Below, piece by piece: positions 18,848 to 28,333 of a stretch of 35,131 bases of DNA; positions within the stretch are counted from its first letter, which is position 1, and every line of letters starts with the position of its first letter. The notes beneath the pieces are model-generated. The model had not been told where the DNA came from. It saw only the letters and a list, made by a program, of their open reading frames with translations, and did not search any database. The translations under genes were made by a program, and so were the position numbers. Source of the DNA: Dehalococcoidia bacterium (lineage in GTDB: Bacteria; Chloroflexota; Dehalococcoidia; GIF9; AB-539-J10); NCBI GenBank assembly GCA_003556385.1, contig PWRA01000002.1, forward strand, positions 1 through 35,131, read 5' to 3'.

Positions 18848-19489
18848 ATGACGATCATAGCAGAGGACGACACCATTCGAATCGAAAGGCTCGAGTTAGG
18901 GCCCTTTGGAACCAACGCATACATCGTAATCTGCCGCGGAACACAGGACAGCCTGCTAGTAGACGCGCCGGGCGACGCTCATATCATCCTGGACAGATTG
19001 AAGAAAACCACTCCCCGCTATATATTGCTGACCCATGACCACTTCGACCATATCGGCGCCCTTAAGGAACTACGAGCTGAACTGAGGGTTCCCCTGGCTG
19101 CCCATGCTGCAGACGCCCGACACCTGGAGTCAGCGCCAGAGATGCTGCTGGACGACGGCGACACGATTTCGCTGGGAGACCTGACATTCGCCGTGCTACA
19201 CACGCCGGGGCATACCCCGGGCAGTCTGTGCTTCAGGACCGGGCGCCACCTCCTATCAGGGGATACCATCTTTCCCGGCGGCCCGGGTAAGACAGGATCG
19301 CCTGCCGATTTCGACCGGATAATCAGATCGTTGACGGAGAAGGTGTTCCCTCTGCCGGACGACACCCTGGTGTATCCCGGTCACGGCGATACTACAGTGC
19401 TGAAGAAAGAGAAAGATGAGTTCGCCGTCTTCTCATCGCGGCATCACGATCCTGGCCTGTGTGGCGATGTGCTGTGGCTTTCGGCTTAG
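18848..19489 (+). CDS. MBL-fold metallohydrolase (glyoxalase II-like)
   Basis: THDHFDHIGA, HTPGHTPGSLCF, LLSGDTIFPGGPG, YPGHGDTT. Confidence 0.9.
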   Translation: MTIIAEDDTIRIERLELGPFGTNAYIVICRGTQDSLLVDAPGDAHIILDRLKKTTPRYILLTHDHFDHIGALKELRAELRVPLAAHAADARHLESAPEMLLDDGDTISLGDLTFAVLHTPGHTPGSLCFRTGRHLLSGDTIFPGGPGKTGSPADFDRIIRSLTEKVFPLPDDTLVYPGHGDTTVLKKEKDEFAVFSSRHHDPGLCGDVLWLSA

Positions 19490-19543
19490 GCGTCTTTTGA
19501 CAAGACCACTGTGACTAGCTAGACTAGGCTCTCGGTCAGGCAG

Positions 19544-20863
19544 ATGACTGTTATCGACGAGTTCGTTGCATCGCACCCCAGGTCAAAGCAGCTACACGAA
19601 AGGGCCCTCAGTCATTTCGCCGCCAGGGGAGCCACCCACGTCGGTCGTATGTGGCATCCTTTCGGCATCTACATTACCCATGGCCAGGGCTCCCGGATCT
19701 GGGATGTAGACGGGCATGAATACATCGACTATCGAAATGGACACGGCGCCCTGATACTGGGGCATGGCCATCCGGCCATAGTGAAGGCCATACAGGAGCA
19801 GACCACCAGGGGAACGCTCTACAGCGCCTCGCACGAACTGGAGATCGAATGGGCGGAGTTAATAAAGGGCATGGTACCAACCGCAGAGCGGGTCGAGTTT
19901 TTTGCCTGCGGTCAGGAAGCGAATCTGATGGGGATAAGGGTCGCCCGGGCCTTCACCGCAAGGACAAGGATTCTCAAGTTCGAGGAGAACTTCCACGGCT
20001 GGGCCAACGAACTGCTAGACCCGGGTGCACTTGGCGCGGTAAACACGGAGGTAACGGCCATACCGATGCATGACCTCGCCGCGCTTGAGGAGGAACTGGC
20101 CACGCAGCAGTATGCCATCGTTCTCACCGAGGGTGGTGGCGCTCGACTGGCCGGCCAGATCCCCTGGGACCCGGACTTCATCCGTGCCGTCGGCCCGTTG
20201 GCGAAGAGGCATGGTACCATCTGGCTCTTGGACGAGGTGGTTACCGGCTTCCGCGACGGTCCTGCCGGCTGGGGGGGCGTCATGGGGCTGAGGCCCGACC
20301 TGACCACCTTCGGCAAGAGTGTGGCTGGAGGAATGCCGGCCGGAGTCTTGACCGGTCGAGCCGACGTAATGGCGATGTTGACTCCCAGGCCTCCCCCAGA
20401 AGGATGGATTCCTCACTCCGGAACCTGGAACGCAATGCCTATCGTGTGTGCTGCCGGTATTGCTGCCTGCAAACTGCTCAAAGACGGGCTGATCCAGAAG
20501 AGGATCGACGAAATGGGGGCCTACATGCGGAAGACCGGCAACAAGGCGCTACAGGAGCGCGGCTATAACTGGCGTCTCTACGGCCGTTCCATCATCCATA
20601 CCTACTTCGGGCCAGCCGATTTCGAAGTCGATGAGGCCGGCAACCCGCCCACGAGGGACGCTGAGAGGATGCTGGCAGGGGACGCAGAGAAGCACAAGCT
20701 GGGCACGTATCTTCTTCATCACGGTATCCACACACACCAGGGGCGGATGTTCATATTATCGATGGCGCATACCAGGGAGGACATCGACAGGACAGTCGAC
20801 GCTCTGATCAGTGCTATTGGTGCTGCCATGGCTGACGGAGCCATCGGCCAATCGCCGCTGTGA
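19544..20863 (+). CDS. Class III aminotransferase, glutamate-1-semialdehyde aminomutase-like
   Basis: GHGALILGHGHPAIVKAI, FFACGQEANLMGIRVARAFT, LLDEVVTGFR, TTFGKSVAGGMPAGVLTG (PLP lysine). Confidence 0.88.
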   Translation: MTVIDEFVASHPRSKQLHERALSHFAARGATHVGRMWHPFGIYITHGQGSRIWDVDGHEYIDYRNGHGALILGHGHPAIVKAIQEQTTRGTLYSASHELEIEWAELIKGMVPTAERVEFFACGQEANLMGIRVARAFTARTRILKFEENFHGWANELLDPGALGAVNTEVTAIPMHDLAALEEELATQQYAIVLTEGGGARLAGQIPWDPDFIRAVGPLAKRHGTIWLLDEVVTGFRDGPAGWGGVMGLRPDLTTFGKSVAGGMPAGVLTGRADVMAMLTPRPPPEGWIPHSGTWNAMPIVCAAGIAACKLLKDGLIQKRIDEMGAYMRKTGNKALQERGYNWRLYGRSIIHTYFGPADFEVDEAGNPPTRDAERMLAGDAEKHKLGTYLLHHGIHTHQGRMFILSMAHTREDIDRTVDALISAIGAAMADGAIGQSPL

Positions 20864-20908
20864 TCCGGGTGTTCGCGAGGCCGCGGTATAGACATCAAAG
20901 CACGCATA

Positions 20909-20937
20909 TTGCCGCTCGAGGTAGGGCGTAGTATCAT
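20909..20937 (+). promoter_or_regulatory. Candidate promoter for the DUF1445-pxpABC-DUF4392 cluster
   Basis: TTGCCG (20909-20914), 17-bp spacer, TATCAT (20932-20937); lies inside the track ORF's N-terminal extension. Confidence 0.4.
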
Positions 20938-20995
20938 ATCTCTACGAGAATGGGGTCGTGAGCCGACAACGGAAGAGACCACTGGTCAGAACCTC

Positions 20996-21775
20996 ATGCA
21001 AGGAAATCCAAAGGAGATAAGGACGCTCATTCGGCATGGTCAGCTATCCCAACCGACGGCCGGCCTAGCGCCGGGCTATGCCCAGGCAAACCTGGTCGTA
21101 TTGCCTGAAGAGTTGGCCTTTGACTTCTTGCTCTTTTGTCAGCGTAATCCCGGCCCATGCCCGGTGCTCGAGGTGCTGGAACCGGGGACATACGAACCAG
21201 CTATGACGGCCCGGGGGGCCGACCTCAGGGTGGACATACCCCTGTATAGAGTGTTCCGAAACGGCGCACTGGTGACAGAGCAACGGGATGTCACAGGCTT
21301 CTGGGACGACGGACAGGTGTGTTTTCTGCTGGGCTGCAGCTTCACGTTTGAGTGGGCCCTGCTAAGGGCGGGGATACCGCTACGGCATATCGAGGAACAC
21401 AGGAACGTGGCCATGTATGCGACCGGCATTGAGACCGAGCCGGCAGGTATATTCTCCGGCCCCCTCGTTGTGAGCATGAGGCCCATTCATGAGTCGAAGG
21501 TGGTGAGATCGATCCAGGTTAGCTCCCGGTTTCCCAGGGCGCACGGTGCCCCACTTCACATAGGCGATCCCGCCAGTATAGGTATCACTGACTTGACGAA
21601 TCCCGATTACGGGGACTACGTGGAAATCAGGGAGGATGAAGTCCCTGTGTTCTGGGCCTGCGGTGTCACCCCACAGGCCGTGGCGTTGAGATCCAGACCG
21701 CCGCTGATGATAACCCACGCACCCGGATACATGTTCATCACAGATGTGCTGGACGAAGACCTGGCAGTCTTGTGA
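20996..21775 (+). CDS. DUF1445 / YcsI-like putative hydro-lyase (D-glutamate cyclase N-terminal-like family)
   Basis: IRHGQLSQPTAGLAPGYAQANLVVLPEELAFDFLLFCQRNPGPCPVLEV...FLLGCSFTFEWALL...RNVAMY; typical YcsI/DUF1445 pattern. Confidence 0.88.
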   Translation: MQGNPKEIRTLIRHGQLSQPTAGLAPGYAQANLVVLPEELAFDFLLFCQRNPGPCPVLEVLEPGTYEPAMTARGADLRVDIPLYRVFRNGALVTEQRDVTGFWDDGQVCFLLGCSFTFEWALLRAGIPLRHIEEHRNVAMYATGIETEPAGIFSGPLVVSMRPIHESKVVRSIQVSSRFPRAHGAPLHIGDPASIGITDLTNPDYGDYVEIREDEVPVFWACGVTPQAVALRSRPPLMITHAPGYMFITDVLDEDLAVL

Positions 21776-21838
21776 TACCTGATCCGGTATAGCATAATGC
21801 TGGCAGCTGTTGCCGCTCATCTTCCAGAGAGGGATCTG

Positions 21839-22606
21839 ATGAACAACAAAGTAGACCTGAACTGCGATATGGGAGAAGGCTTCGGTACCTACAGGCTGGG
21901 GTATGACGAAGAGATAATGCCATACATATCCTCGGCCAACATCGCGTGCGGATTTCATGCCGGTGATCCGGGGTATATGAGGCGGACGGTGCGTTTAGCG
22001 GAGGAGGCCGGCGTAAGTATCGGAGCTCATCCGGGTCTACCCGATCCCATGGGCTTCGGACGGAGGGAGATGACGGTAAGCGCTGAGGAGGCAGGCGACT
22101 ATGTCATGTACCAGATAGGCGCCCTCCAGGCGTTTACCAGCGCCAGGAAGCTCCAGCACGTCAAACCACATGGAGCCCTGTATAACATGGGGGTCAAGAA
22201 TGAGGAGCTGGCCCGGGGGGTTGCTGAGGCCGTCAGGAAGGTAGATCCTGACCTGGTCCTGGTAGGCCTGACAGGCTCTGCCTGGATAACGGCAGGCCGT
22301 GCACTCGGGCTAAGGGTGGCGCGCGAGGTCTTCGCCGACCGGTCGGTGAACCCGGATGGTACGCTTGTCCCCCGTGCAATCGCGGGGGCGGTTATCAGGG
22401 ACGTCGACGAGGTCATCGCCAGGGTTCTGCGGATTGTCACTCGCCGCACGGTCACAGCCATCAACGGCGAAGAGGTCGATATGACAGGGGACACGATTTG
22501 CCTGCACGGCGACACTCCAGGAGCCCCGGAACTGGCGCGGGCAATACGGCAGAGGCTGGAGGAGGCAGGCGTGGCCGTAGTGCCGATGGGGGCATTATGC
22601 CGGTAG
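21839..22606 (+). CDS. pxpA: 5-oxoprolinase subunit A (LamB/YcsF family)
   Basis: VDLNCDMGEGFGTYRLG, SSANIACGFHAGDP, GAHPGLPDPMGFGRR, VKPHGALYN. Confidence 0.94.
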   Translation: MNNKVDLNCDMGEGFGTYRLGYDEEIMPYISSANIACGFHAGDPGYMRRTVRLAEEAGVSIGAHPGLPDPMGFGRREMTVSAEEAGDYVMYQIGALQAFTSARKLQHVKPHGALYNMGVKNEELARGVAEAVRKVDPDLVLVGLTGSAWITAGRALGLRVAREVFADRSVNPDGTLVPRAIAGAVIRDVDEVIARVLRIVTRRTVTAINGEEVDMTGDTICLHGDTPGAPELARAIRQRLEEAGVAVVPMGALCR

Positions 22607-23379
22607 AGCCTCGCAGGCAGGCCATGATGTATGAAAGACCAAGATTCTTGCCGGGCGGCGACAGGGCACTCTTCATTGAACTCGGGGACACCATTGACCC
22701 GGAGCTGAACCGCCGTGTCAGGAGGCTGCTGCTCACCATACAAGAGGCCGCCCTGCCCGGACTGGTGGAGGTAGTTCCCGCATATCGGTCGCTGCTCGTT
22801 TACTACGAGCCGCGGCAGATACGCCGGCGAGAGCTGCGAGCCAGGCTGGATGATCTGATCCATGAGTCCCTGACCGCCGAGTTGGCCAGACCAAAGGTCA
22901 CTGAGATCCCCGTGGCATACGGGGGTGAATATGGTCCCGACCTGGGGGCTGTGGCGGACCATAACCGGCTATCGCCCGAAGAGGTGGTCCGTTTGCACAC
23001 CGGTGCAACCTACCTGATCTACATGATGGGGTTCATCCCTGGCTTTGCCTACCTGGGGGGTATGTCTCCACGCATAGCCACCCCGAGGCTACCGACACCG
23101 CGCACAGCGATCCCGGCCGGATCGGTCGGGATCGCCGGGAGTCAGACCGGGATATATCCGGCGGAAAGCCCGGCAGGCTGGCAGGTCATCGGCAGAACCC
23201 CTGTAGAGCTGTTCCTTCCCCGAAGGCAGCCGCCGGCCCTGCTGCAGATGGGCGATTATGTCAGATTCGTCCCTGTAAGCGATGAGGAATTCCACGTCAT
23301 AAAGAAGAAGGTGGGGCAGGGTACCTATAAGATGGAGGAGACTCCGGTTACGCAGGAGGATGAGAGTGGAGGTCTTTGA
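22597..23379 (+). CDS. pxpB: 5-oxoprolinase subunit B (KipI family)
   Basis: FLPGGDRALFIELGD, YMMGFIPGFAYLGGM, TPRTAIPAGSVGIAGSQTGIYPAESPAGWQVIGRT. Overlaps the pxpA stop by 10 bp. Confidence 0.93.
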   Translation: MPVEPRRQAMMYERPRFLPGGDRALFIELGDTIDPELNRRVRRLLLTIQEAALPGLVEVVPAYRSLLVYYEPRQIRRRELRARLDDLIHESLTAELARPKVTEIPVAYGGEYGPDLGAVADHNRLSPEEVVRLHTGATYLIYMMGFIPGFAYLGGMSPRIATPRLPTPRTAIPAGSVGIAGSQTGIYPAESPAGWQVIGRTPVELFLPRRQPPALLQMGDYVRFVPVSDEEFHVIKKKVGQGTYKMEETPVTQEDESGGL

Positions 23380-24307
23380 GGTCGTTCGACCCGGGTTCTT
23401 CACCACCATTCAGGACAAGGGACGGTATGGTTATCAGCAATATGGCGTGCCCGTCTCCGGGGCGATGGATAGCTACGCGCATGTGCTGTCCAATCTGCTG
23501 CTGGGCAATGACGACGGAAAAGCATGCCTGGAGATCACGTTGCTGGGGCCCTGCTTGCAGGTTTTGCGCGACACGGCAGTAGCCCTTACGGGAGCTGATC
23601 TCAGTCCGACCCTGAACGACTGCCCGCTTCCCATGTGGGAGGGAGTGGAGGTCAGTTCCGGAGATACCATCTCGTTTGGCTCCCAGCGGAAAGGATGCCG
23701 GAGCTATCTGTCTGTCGTGGGCGGGATAGACGTTTCTCCAGTCATGGGAAGCCGGTCGACCTATGTGAGGTCGCGACTGGGCGGCCTGGACGGCAGACCC
23801 TTACAGGCGGGCGACCGCCTGCATAGCAGCAACTCCCTGGGCAACCTGCCGCTGAAGCGCCTACCGCCGCAGTGCATTCCCTTGTACAGTACAGAACACA
23901 GACTGAGGGTAGTCCTTGGGCCGCAGGATGACTACTTCACTGAGAAGGGAATCCAGACCTTCCTGGGCTCACAATATGTGATCTCGGCTCAGGCCGACCG
24001 CATGGGCTGTCGACTGGAAGGACCGTCCGTAGAGCACAAAGCAGGAGCAGACATAATCTCCGATGGCATTCCACCGGGAGCAGTCCAGGTCCCGGGAGAC
24101 GGATTACCCATCATTATGCTGGCCGACCGGCAGACCACCGGCGGATATGTCAAAATAGCTGCCGTAATCACAATCGACCTGCCTGAACTAGCTCAGGCTG
24201 AACTCGGGGAAATAGTGAGATTCTCGGCGGTCACAGAGGACGAAGCCTACCGGCTAGCGACCGAGTACGAACAGTCCATCGATCGCCTGAGGCAGCGCGG
24301 GAGATGA
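23360..24307 (+). CDS. pxpC: 5-oxoprolinase subunit C (KipA / biotin-dependent carboxyltransferase-like)
   Basis: VVRPGFFTTIQDKGRYGYQQYGVPVSGAMDSYAH, ISAQADRMGCRLEGP, IMLADRQTTGGYVKIA. Confidence 0.94.
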   Translation: MRVEVFEVVRPGFFTTIQDKGRYGYQQYGVPVSGAMDSYAHVLSNLLLGNDDGKACLEITLLGPCLQVLRDTAVALTGADLSPTLNDCPLPMWEGVEVSSGDTISFGSQRKGCRSYLSVVGGIDVSPVMGSRSTYVRSRLGGLDGRPLQAGDRLHSSNSLGNLPLKRLPPQCIPLYSTEHRLRVVLGPQDDYFTEKGIQTFLGSQYVISAQADRMGCRLEGPSVEHKAGADIISDGIPPGAVQVPGDGLPIIMLADRQTTGGYVKIAAVITIDLPELAQAELGEIVRFSAVTEDEAYRLATEYEQSIDRLRQRGR

Positions 24308-24392
24308 GGCGACCAGGGCTTGCCGAGTGCCCTATATCCCTCGGCAGCACGCTGTTGGCTGCAGTGACACGGCGTTCGCCAGGTTAGAAGTT

Positions 24393-25250
24393 ATGTCGAT
24401 CGAAGAGATAATCCTGAACCACGATCGCAGAGGTTTATCGGCACTCCGGGCCTACCTGCCCGCCGATTTCTGTCACCATGCAGCGGCCTTCTGCCTCGCA
24501 GACAGGCCCCGGCGCCGGAAAGCGGCCGTGATCGCCACCGGCTTCTACGTCAGCTCGGCTCGTGCTCCCGAAACCGATGGCCCGCCAGGGGCCATAGCCA
24601 TCGGCCGGGCACTGCGTTCGCTTGGCTTCGACATCATCTATGTTACAGACAGATTCACGATGCCACTTCTCTGTATTGATGCCGTGGGAAGCGACGCGGT
24701 GATCGATTTCCCCATAGCCGGCCACGATCCCAGCCGGCGATTTGCGGCGCATATCCTGGCCGATGTTCAACCCTCGCTCGTCATTGCTGTGGAAAGATGC
24801 GGACTCGACTGCAAACGGCAGTATTACAACATGATGGGTGAGGACATCACCATGCATACAGCCAAGGTCGATTACCTTTTTCTGGGCCGGGACGACACAC
24901 TAGCCATCGGAGACGGGGGCAACGAAATCGGCATGGGCAACCTGGCTCAACACATACCGGCAGTGAACAGCCTCCCCGGAAGTCCCTCACTTACCTCTGC
25001 AAACATGCTGGTCATTGCCAGCGTGTCTAACTGGGGCGCATACGGGCTGGTCGCCGCCCTGTCCCGGCTCGTCAAACGCAACCTCTTGCCCTCGGTGGAG
25101 TGGGAAAAGGAGATGATCAATGAGATGGTGGCCAGGGGTGCAGTGGACAGTGCCTCCGGCCTGAGACGAAACGCCGTGGATGGCTTCGACCTCGAGCACA
25201 ACGCCTGGGCGCTTACTGAGCTTCAAAGACTGCTGGCGACAGATCTCTAG
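24393..25250 (+). CDS. DUF4392 / D-glutamate cyclase C-terminal-like protein
   Basis: VIATGFYVSSARAPETDGPPGAIAIGRALRSLGF, ERCGLDCKRQYYNMMGEDITMHTAKVD, GDGGNEIGMGN. ATG 24393 gives the natural N-terminus. Confidence 0.82.
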   Translation: MSIEEIILNHDRRGLSALRAYLPADFCHHAAAFCLADRPRRRKAAVIATGFYVSSARAPETDGPPGAIAIGRALRSLGFDIIYVTDRFTMPLLCIDAVGSDAVIDFPIAGHDPSRRFAAHILADVQPSLVIAVERCGLDCKRQYYNMMGEDITMHTAKVDYLFLGRDDTLAIGDGGNEIGMGNLAQHIPAVNSLPGSPSLTSANMLVIASVSNWGAYGLVAALSRLVKRNLLPSVEWEKEMINEMVARGAVDSASGLRRNAVDGFDLEHNAWALTELQRLLATDL

Positions 25251-25316
25251 AATCTTAGGCAAGCATATCGCAACAGAGAGCCCATTGCTATGTGAAGCAC
25301 ACGTCTGCACCGTGGA

Positions 25317-26012
25317 TTACCACAATATCTCCATCCGGTAGAAAGCTTCCGCCAGCTCGTAGTCTTCTCCCTCGGCTAGCTTGGCATGCCGCTCCCTAAG
25401 CCACTGCTCCAATCCCTCCGAGCGGCCATCGCCTATCTGACTCTTATGACAGCGGAGTGCGGCAATCTTAATGTCAAAGGTATCGGTGATATCCGTGCAG
25501 TAATTCGGCTCCTCAGCACCCCACAGTAATACCTCCTTGACTTTATGAGGCTCGAGCCCTTCGTCCAACAAATCGGGATAGGAAAGAAAATCCCTGGCAT
25601 AAGGGAAGATAGCATCAAGCGTAACCTGGCTGGTAATCCGGTGGTCGCGATGCCAGATCCGACGCCGGTAGTGGTCCGCAGTTACCACTACCTCCGGCTT
25701 GTACGTTCTTATCAGGCGCACAATCTCCTTCCTGAACTCGGGTGTATCTTCCAGTCCTTGGTCGGGATGGCGCAGAAATATGACGTCTCGCACGCCCAGC
25801 AGCCTGGCCGCAGCCTGTTGCTCTTGCTCCCTGGTGCTGGCCAGTTTATCCGGCCTCACGGTGGGATCACTGGTGCCCTTATCGCCGTTGGTGCATACCA
25901 CATAGATCACATCCTTACCTTCCCTGGCCCAGCGGACCACAGTCCCGGCGACACCGAATTCGGCATCGTCTGGATGCGGAGTTACCACCATAGCATAAGC
26001 TGGCTCAGTCAT
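25317..26012 (-). CDS. LmbE/PIG-L family N-deacetylase (BshB/MshB-like fold)
   Basis: VVTPHPDDAEFGVAGTV, HRDHR metal-binding motifs; SD AGGGGG upstream. Confidence 0.88.
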   Translation of the reverse strand: MTEPAYAMVVTPHPDDAEFGVAGTVVRWAREGKDVIYVVCTNGDKGTSDPTVRPDKLASTREQEQQAAARLLGVRDVIFLRHPDQGLEDTPEFRKEIVRLIRTYKPEVVVTADHYRRRIWHRDHRITSQVTLDAIFPYARDFLSYPDLLDEGLEPHKVKEVLLWGAEEPNYCTDITDTFDIKIAALRCHKSQIGDGRSEGLEQWLRERHAKLAEGEDYELAEAFYRMEILW

Positions 26013-26051
26013 GATCCATGAACCCCCTTTTAGCGGCGATGTACGGCAGTA

Positions 26052-26081
26052 ATTGTATAAGATTCCTCAGGCTGGTACAAT
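26052..26081. promoter_or_regulatory. Face-to-face overlapping divergent promoters for the LmbE (-) and double-GNAT (+) genes
   Basis: Plus: TTGTAT (26053-26058), 17 bp, TACAAT (26076-26081). Minus: TTGTAC (26075-26080), 17 bp, TACAAT (26052-26057). Confidence 0.6.
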
Positions 26082-26107
26082 CTGAATCGCGAGTGCCGAC
26101 GCAGGCA

Positions 26108-27079
26108 ATGAGCACCTCCAGCTACAGCATTAGGAACTACCAACCAGCGGATTTCGACAAGTATGTCCTGCTCTATACTGACGCCGAAAAGCTGGATCCC
26201 ACCGGTCGTTGCACGTCCCGACAGTTCGTCGCCACTCTACTACAGCGGCCGAACTACTCACCCCGGCAGGACCTGTTCCTGGCCGAGTTGGATGAGAAGA
26301 TCGTCGGCTTTATGGATCTTAAGCCGGAACTGGGCATCGGGCGGGTTGTTCTTGACTGCTGGGTACACCCTGAGCATCGCAGAAAAGGGCTGGCGACAAA
26401 GCTCTTCGGTCACGCGACAAGCAGGGCCAGCACACTGGGGGCCCGAGTAGCTCACGTCAGTGTTGCCGAGGATAACCTGGTGGCGCAAAGACGGCTGTCC
26501 GGGCTGGGCTGCCGCCTTGTCCGCCGGTACCTTGAGTTGGATCTCGACATCGACCAGCCTTTGCAAAGAGCGATGTCATCGTGCCCCGACATCGGTGCAT
26601 ATACAATGCCACCGATTTGCCACCCCCTACGGCACGGCGAAGAAGGCAAACTGACTCAGCTTCAGAACCGGGCCTTTGCTAACAACTGGGGATATAATCC
26701 CAATACCGTCGAGGAAACCACCTTTGATATCCGCCTGAGTACCTGCTCTCCAGACGACATCCTGCTCACCTACGAGGAAGACCGAGCGATCGGTTATTGC
26801 TGGACCGCAACAATCTGTGAAGAGGGGGTGCCCAGTTCAAGAAGGGGGCGCATCCTCATGCTGGGAGTGGACCCGGATTACGGAGGTAAGGGCACAGGCA
26901 AGAAGCTGATGATGGCCGGACTCGCTCACCTCAAGAGCAAGGGTTTACGGATAGCACAGGTGACCGTAGACAGCGAGAACAGAGAAGCCTGCGCTCTCTA
27001 CTGGTCCCTCGGGTTCCAGGTGCAGGCCAACACGCTCTGGTACGAGAAGGCAGCAATTCAGGACGCAGCGACAAGATAA
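26108..27079 (+). CDS. Double-GNAT acetyltransferase (MshD-like architecture)
   Basis: Two GNAT modules: VVLDCWVHPEHRRKGLATKLF and ILMLGVDPDYGGKGTGKKLMMAGL...VDSENREACALYWSLGF. Start set at 26108 because the promoter lies within the track ORF's N-terminal extension. Confidence 0.83.
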   Translation: MSTSSYSIRNYQPADFDKYVLLYTDAEKLDPTGRCTSRQFVATLLQRPNYSPRQDLFLAELDEKIVGFMDLKPELGIGRVVLDCWVHPEHRRKGLATKLFGHATSRASTLGARVAHVSVAEDNLVAQRRLSGLGCRLVRRYLELDLDIDQPLQRAMSSCPDIGAYTMPPICHPLRHGEEGKLTQLQNRAFANNWGYNPNTVEETTFDIRLSTCSPDDILLTYEEDRAIGYCWTATICEEGVPSSRRGRILMLGVDPDYGGKGTGKKLMMAGLAHLKSKGLRIAQVTVDSENREACALYWSLGFQVQANTLWYEKAAIQDAATR

Positions 27080-28308
27080 TGAGCCAGTACCTCCTGACAA
27101 TCGCTGACCACCGATTGAGCTACGCCCGACCAGCCAAATCTACTAACAGACGACCGGCATAGGAGGGCCGAGCCTTTATCTGCACCGGTCCGACAGAGAA
27201 GCAGGGCGATCTTCTCGGCAAGGCGGCCAGGAGTATTGTCTGTTACAACATATCCCGTCTCGCCGTCTCGGATGACGTCTCGATGGTTACCCACATCGGT
27301 GGCCACCACCGGAGTGCCACAGGCCAGAGACTCCAGAACTACCAGCCCGAAGCTCTCATAGTGCGAAGGAACCACACAAACATCAGCGGCGCTGTAGAAG
27401 TACGGTAGTTGCTCATGCTTCACCAGGCCGACAAAAGAGACTGCGTCCTGCACCCCCAGGCCACGGGCCAGTCCACGGAGCTGTTCTACTTCATGCTGGC
27501 TATCTTCACCACCACCGATCACCACCAGCCTGACCCCCGGAATATGTGACAGCAGAGGCAAAGCCTCTATGAGCTTATCGATGCCCTTCAGGGGGTCGAG
27601 CCTACCCACGTAGAGGATGATCCTTTCCTCGCCGAAGCCCAGATGCTGCCTGGCCAATGTCCTGTCTATCACCTTGAACTGTCCCAGGTTCACTCCGCAA
27701 GGCACGACGTTGATCTTGTCAAGTGATGCACCGTAGTATCGGATGAGGTCTTCTTGTTCCCTGGGTGTTGAGGCGATAATGCGGTGGCAGCTACCAACCA
27801 GGCGCCTCTCCGTCTCGATGCGCAGTTCCGGTTCGTCCCCCCCGTTCGCCAGACGCGCTTCCTCCTTAATCCTATTCTTGACCGCACCCAATGTGTGAAA
27901 CATGATCATATGCGGAACATGCCACCGCTGCTGTAGATATGCTCCTGCCAGCCCGGAGAGCCAGTAATGGCTGAATATCAGGTCGTACCGCAGGTCGCTC
28001 TGTCTTCTGTAGCGCTCCAGGTTGCAGGCAAAGTCAGGCAGATGAGAATACACATCCAGCTTTTGCATCTCCTCGTCCTCGCCTGCCTTGAGGTGGATCA
28101 GCCGGGCGTTCCGGGCGAGCTCGTAGATCTCGCGGTCTTCCGGATCATGAACACGAGTATAGACGTCCACAATGTGTCCCCGATCGGCCAGTTCCCGGGC
28201 GAGCTCGCGAATATATACGCTCATGCCGCCGGTGTCCTTTGTACCCAGCTTTCCCACCGGACAGCTATGGGCGCTAAGCATAGCTACTCTCATCGGACTC
28301 ACAGGCAT
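27058..28308 (-). CDS. GT4 glycosyltransferase, MshA / D-inositol-3-phosphate glycosyltransferase-like
   Basis: GTKDTGGMSVYIRELARELADRGH, FSHYWLSGLAG, FHTLGAVKN, YVGRLDPLKGID, VPSHYESFGLVVLESLACGTPVVATDVGNHRDVIRDGETG. Confidence 0.85.
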   Translation of the reverse strand: MPVSPMRVAMLSAHSCPVGKLGTKDTGGMSVYIRELARELADRGHIVDVYTRVHDPEDREIYELARNARLIHLKAGEDEEMQKLDVYSHLPDFACNLERYRRQSDLRYDLIFSHYWLSGLAGAYLQQRWHVPHMIMFHTLGAVKNRIKEEARLANGGDEPELRIETERRLVGSCHRIIASTPREQEDLIRYYGASLDKINVVPCGVNLGQFKVIDRTLARQHLGFGEERIILYVGRLDPLKGIDKLIEALPLLSHIPGVRLVVIGGGEDSQHEVEQLRGLARGLGVQDAVSFVGLVKHEQLPYFYSAADVCVVPSHYESFGLVVLESLACGTPVVATDVGNHRDVIRDGETGYVVTDNTPGRLAEKIALLLCRTGADKGSALLCRSSVSRFGWSGVAQSVVSDCQEVLAHYLVAAS

Positions 28309-28333
28309 TGATACTCCCCTCCTGCCGTTACAG

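Noticed and set aside
20909-20995. N-terminal extension of the DUF1445 ORF
   Set aside because: Contains a candidate -35/-10 pair; family homology begins after Met 20996.
22099-22962. 287-aa minus-strand ORF antisense to pxpA/pxpB
   Set aside because: Ser/Arg/Thr-rich composition typical of antisense frames in GC-rich DNA; pxpA and pxpB are clear on the other strand.
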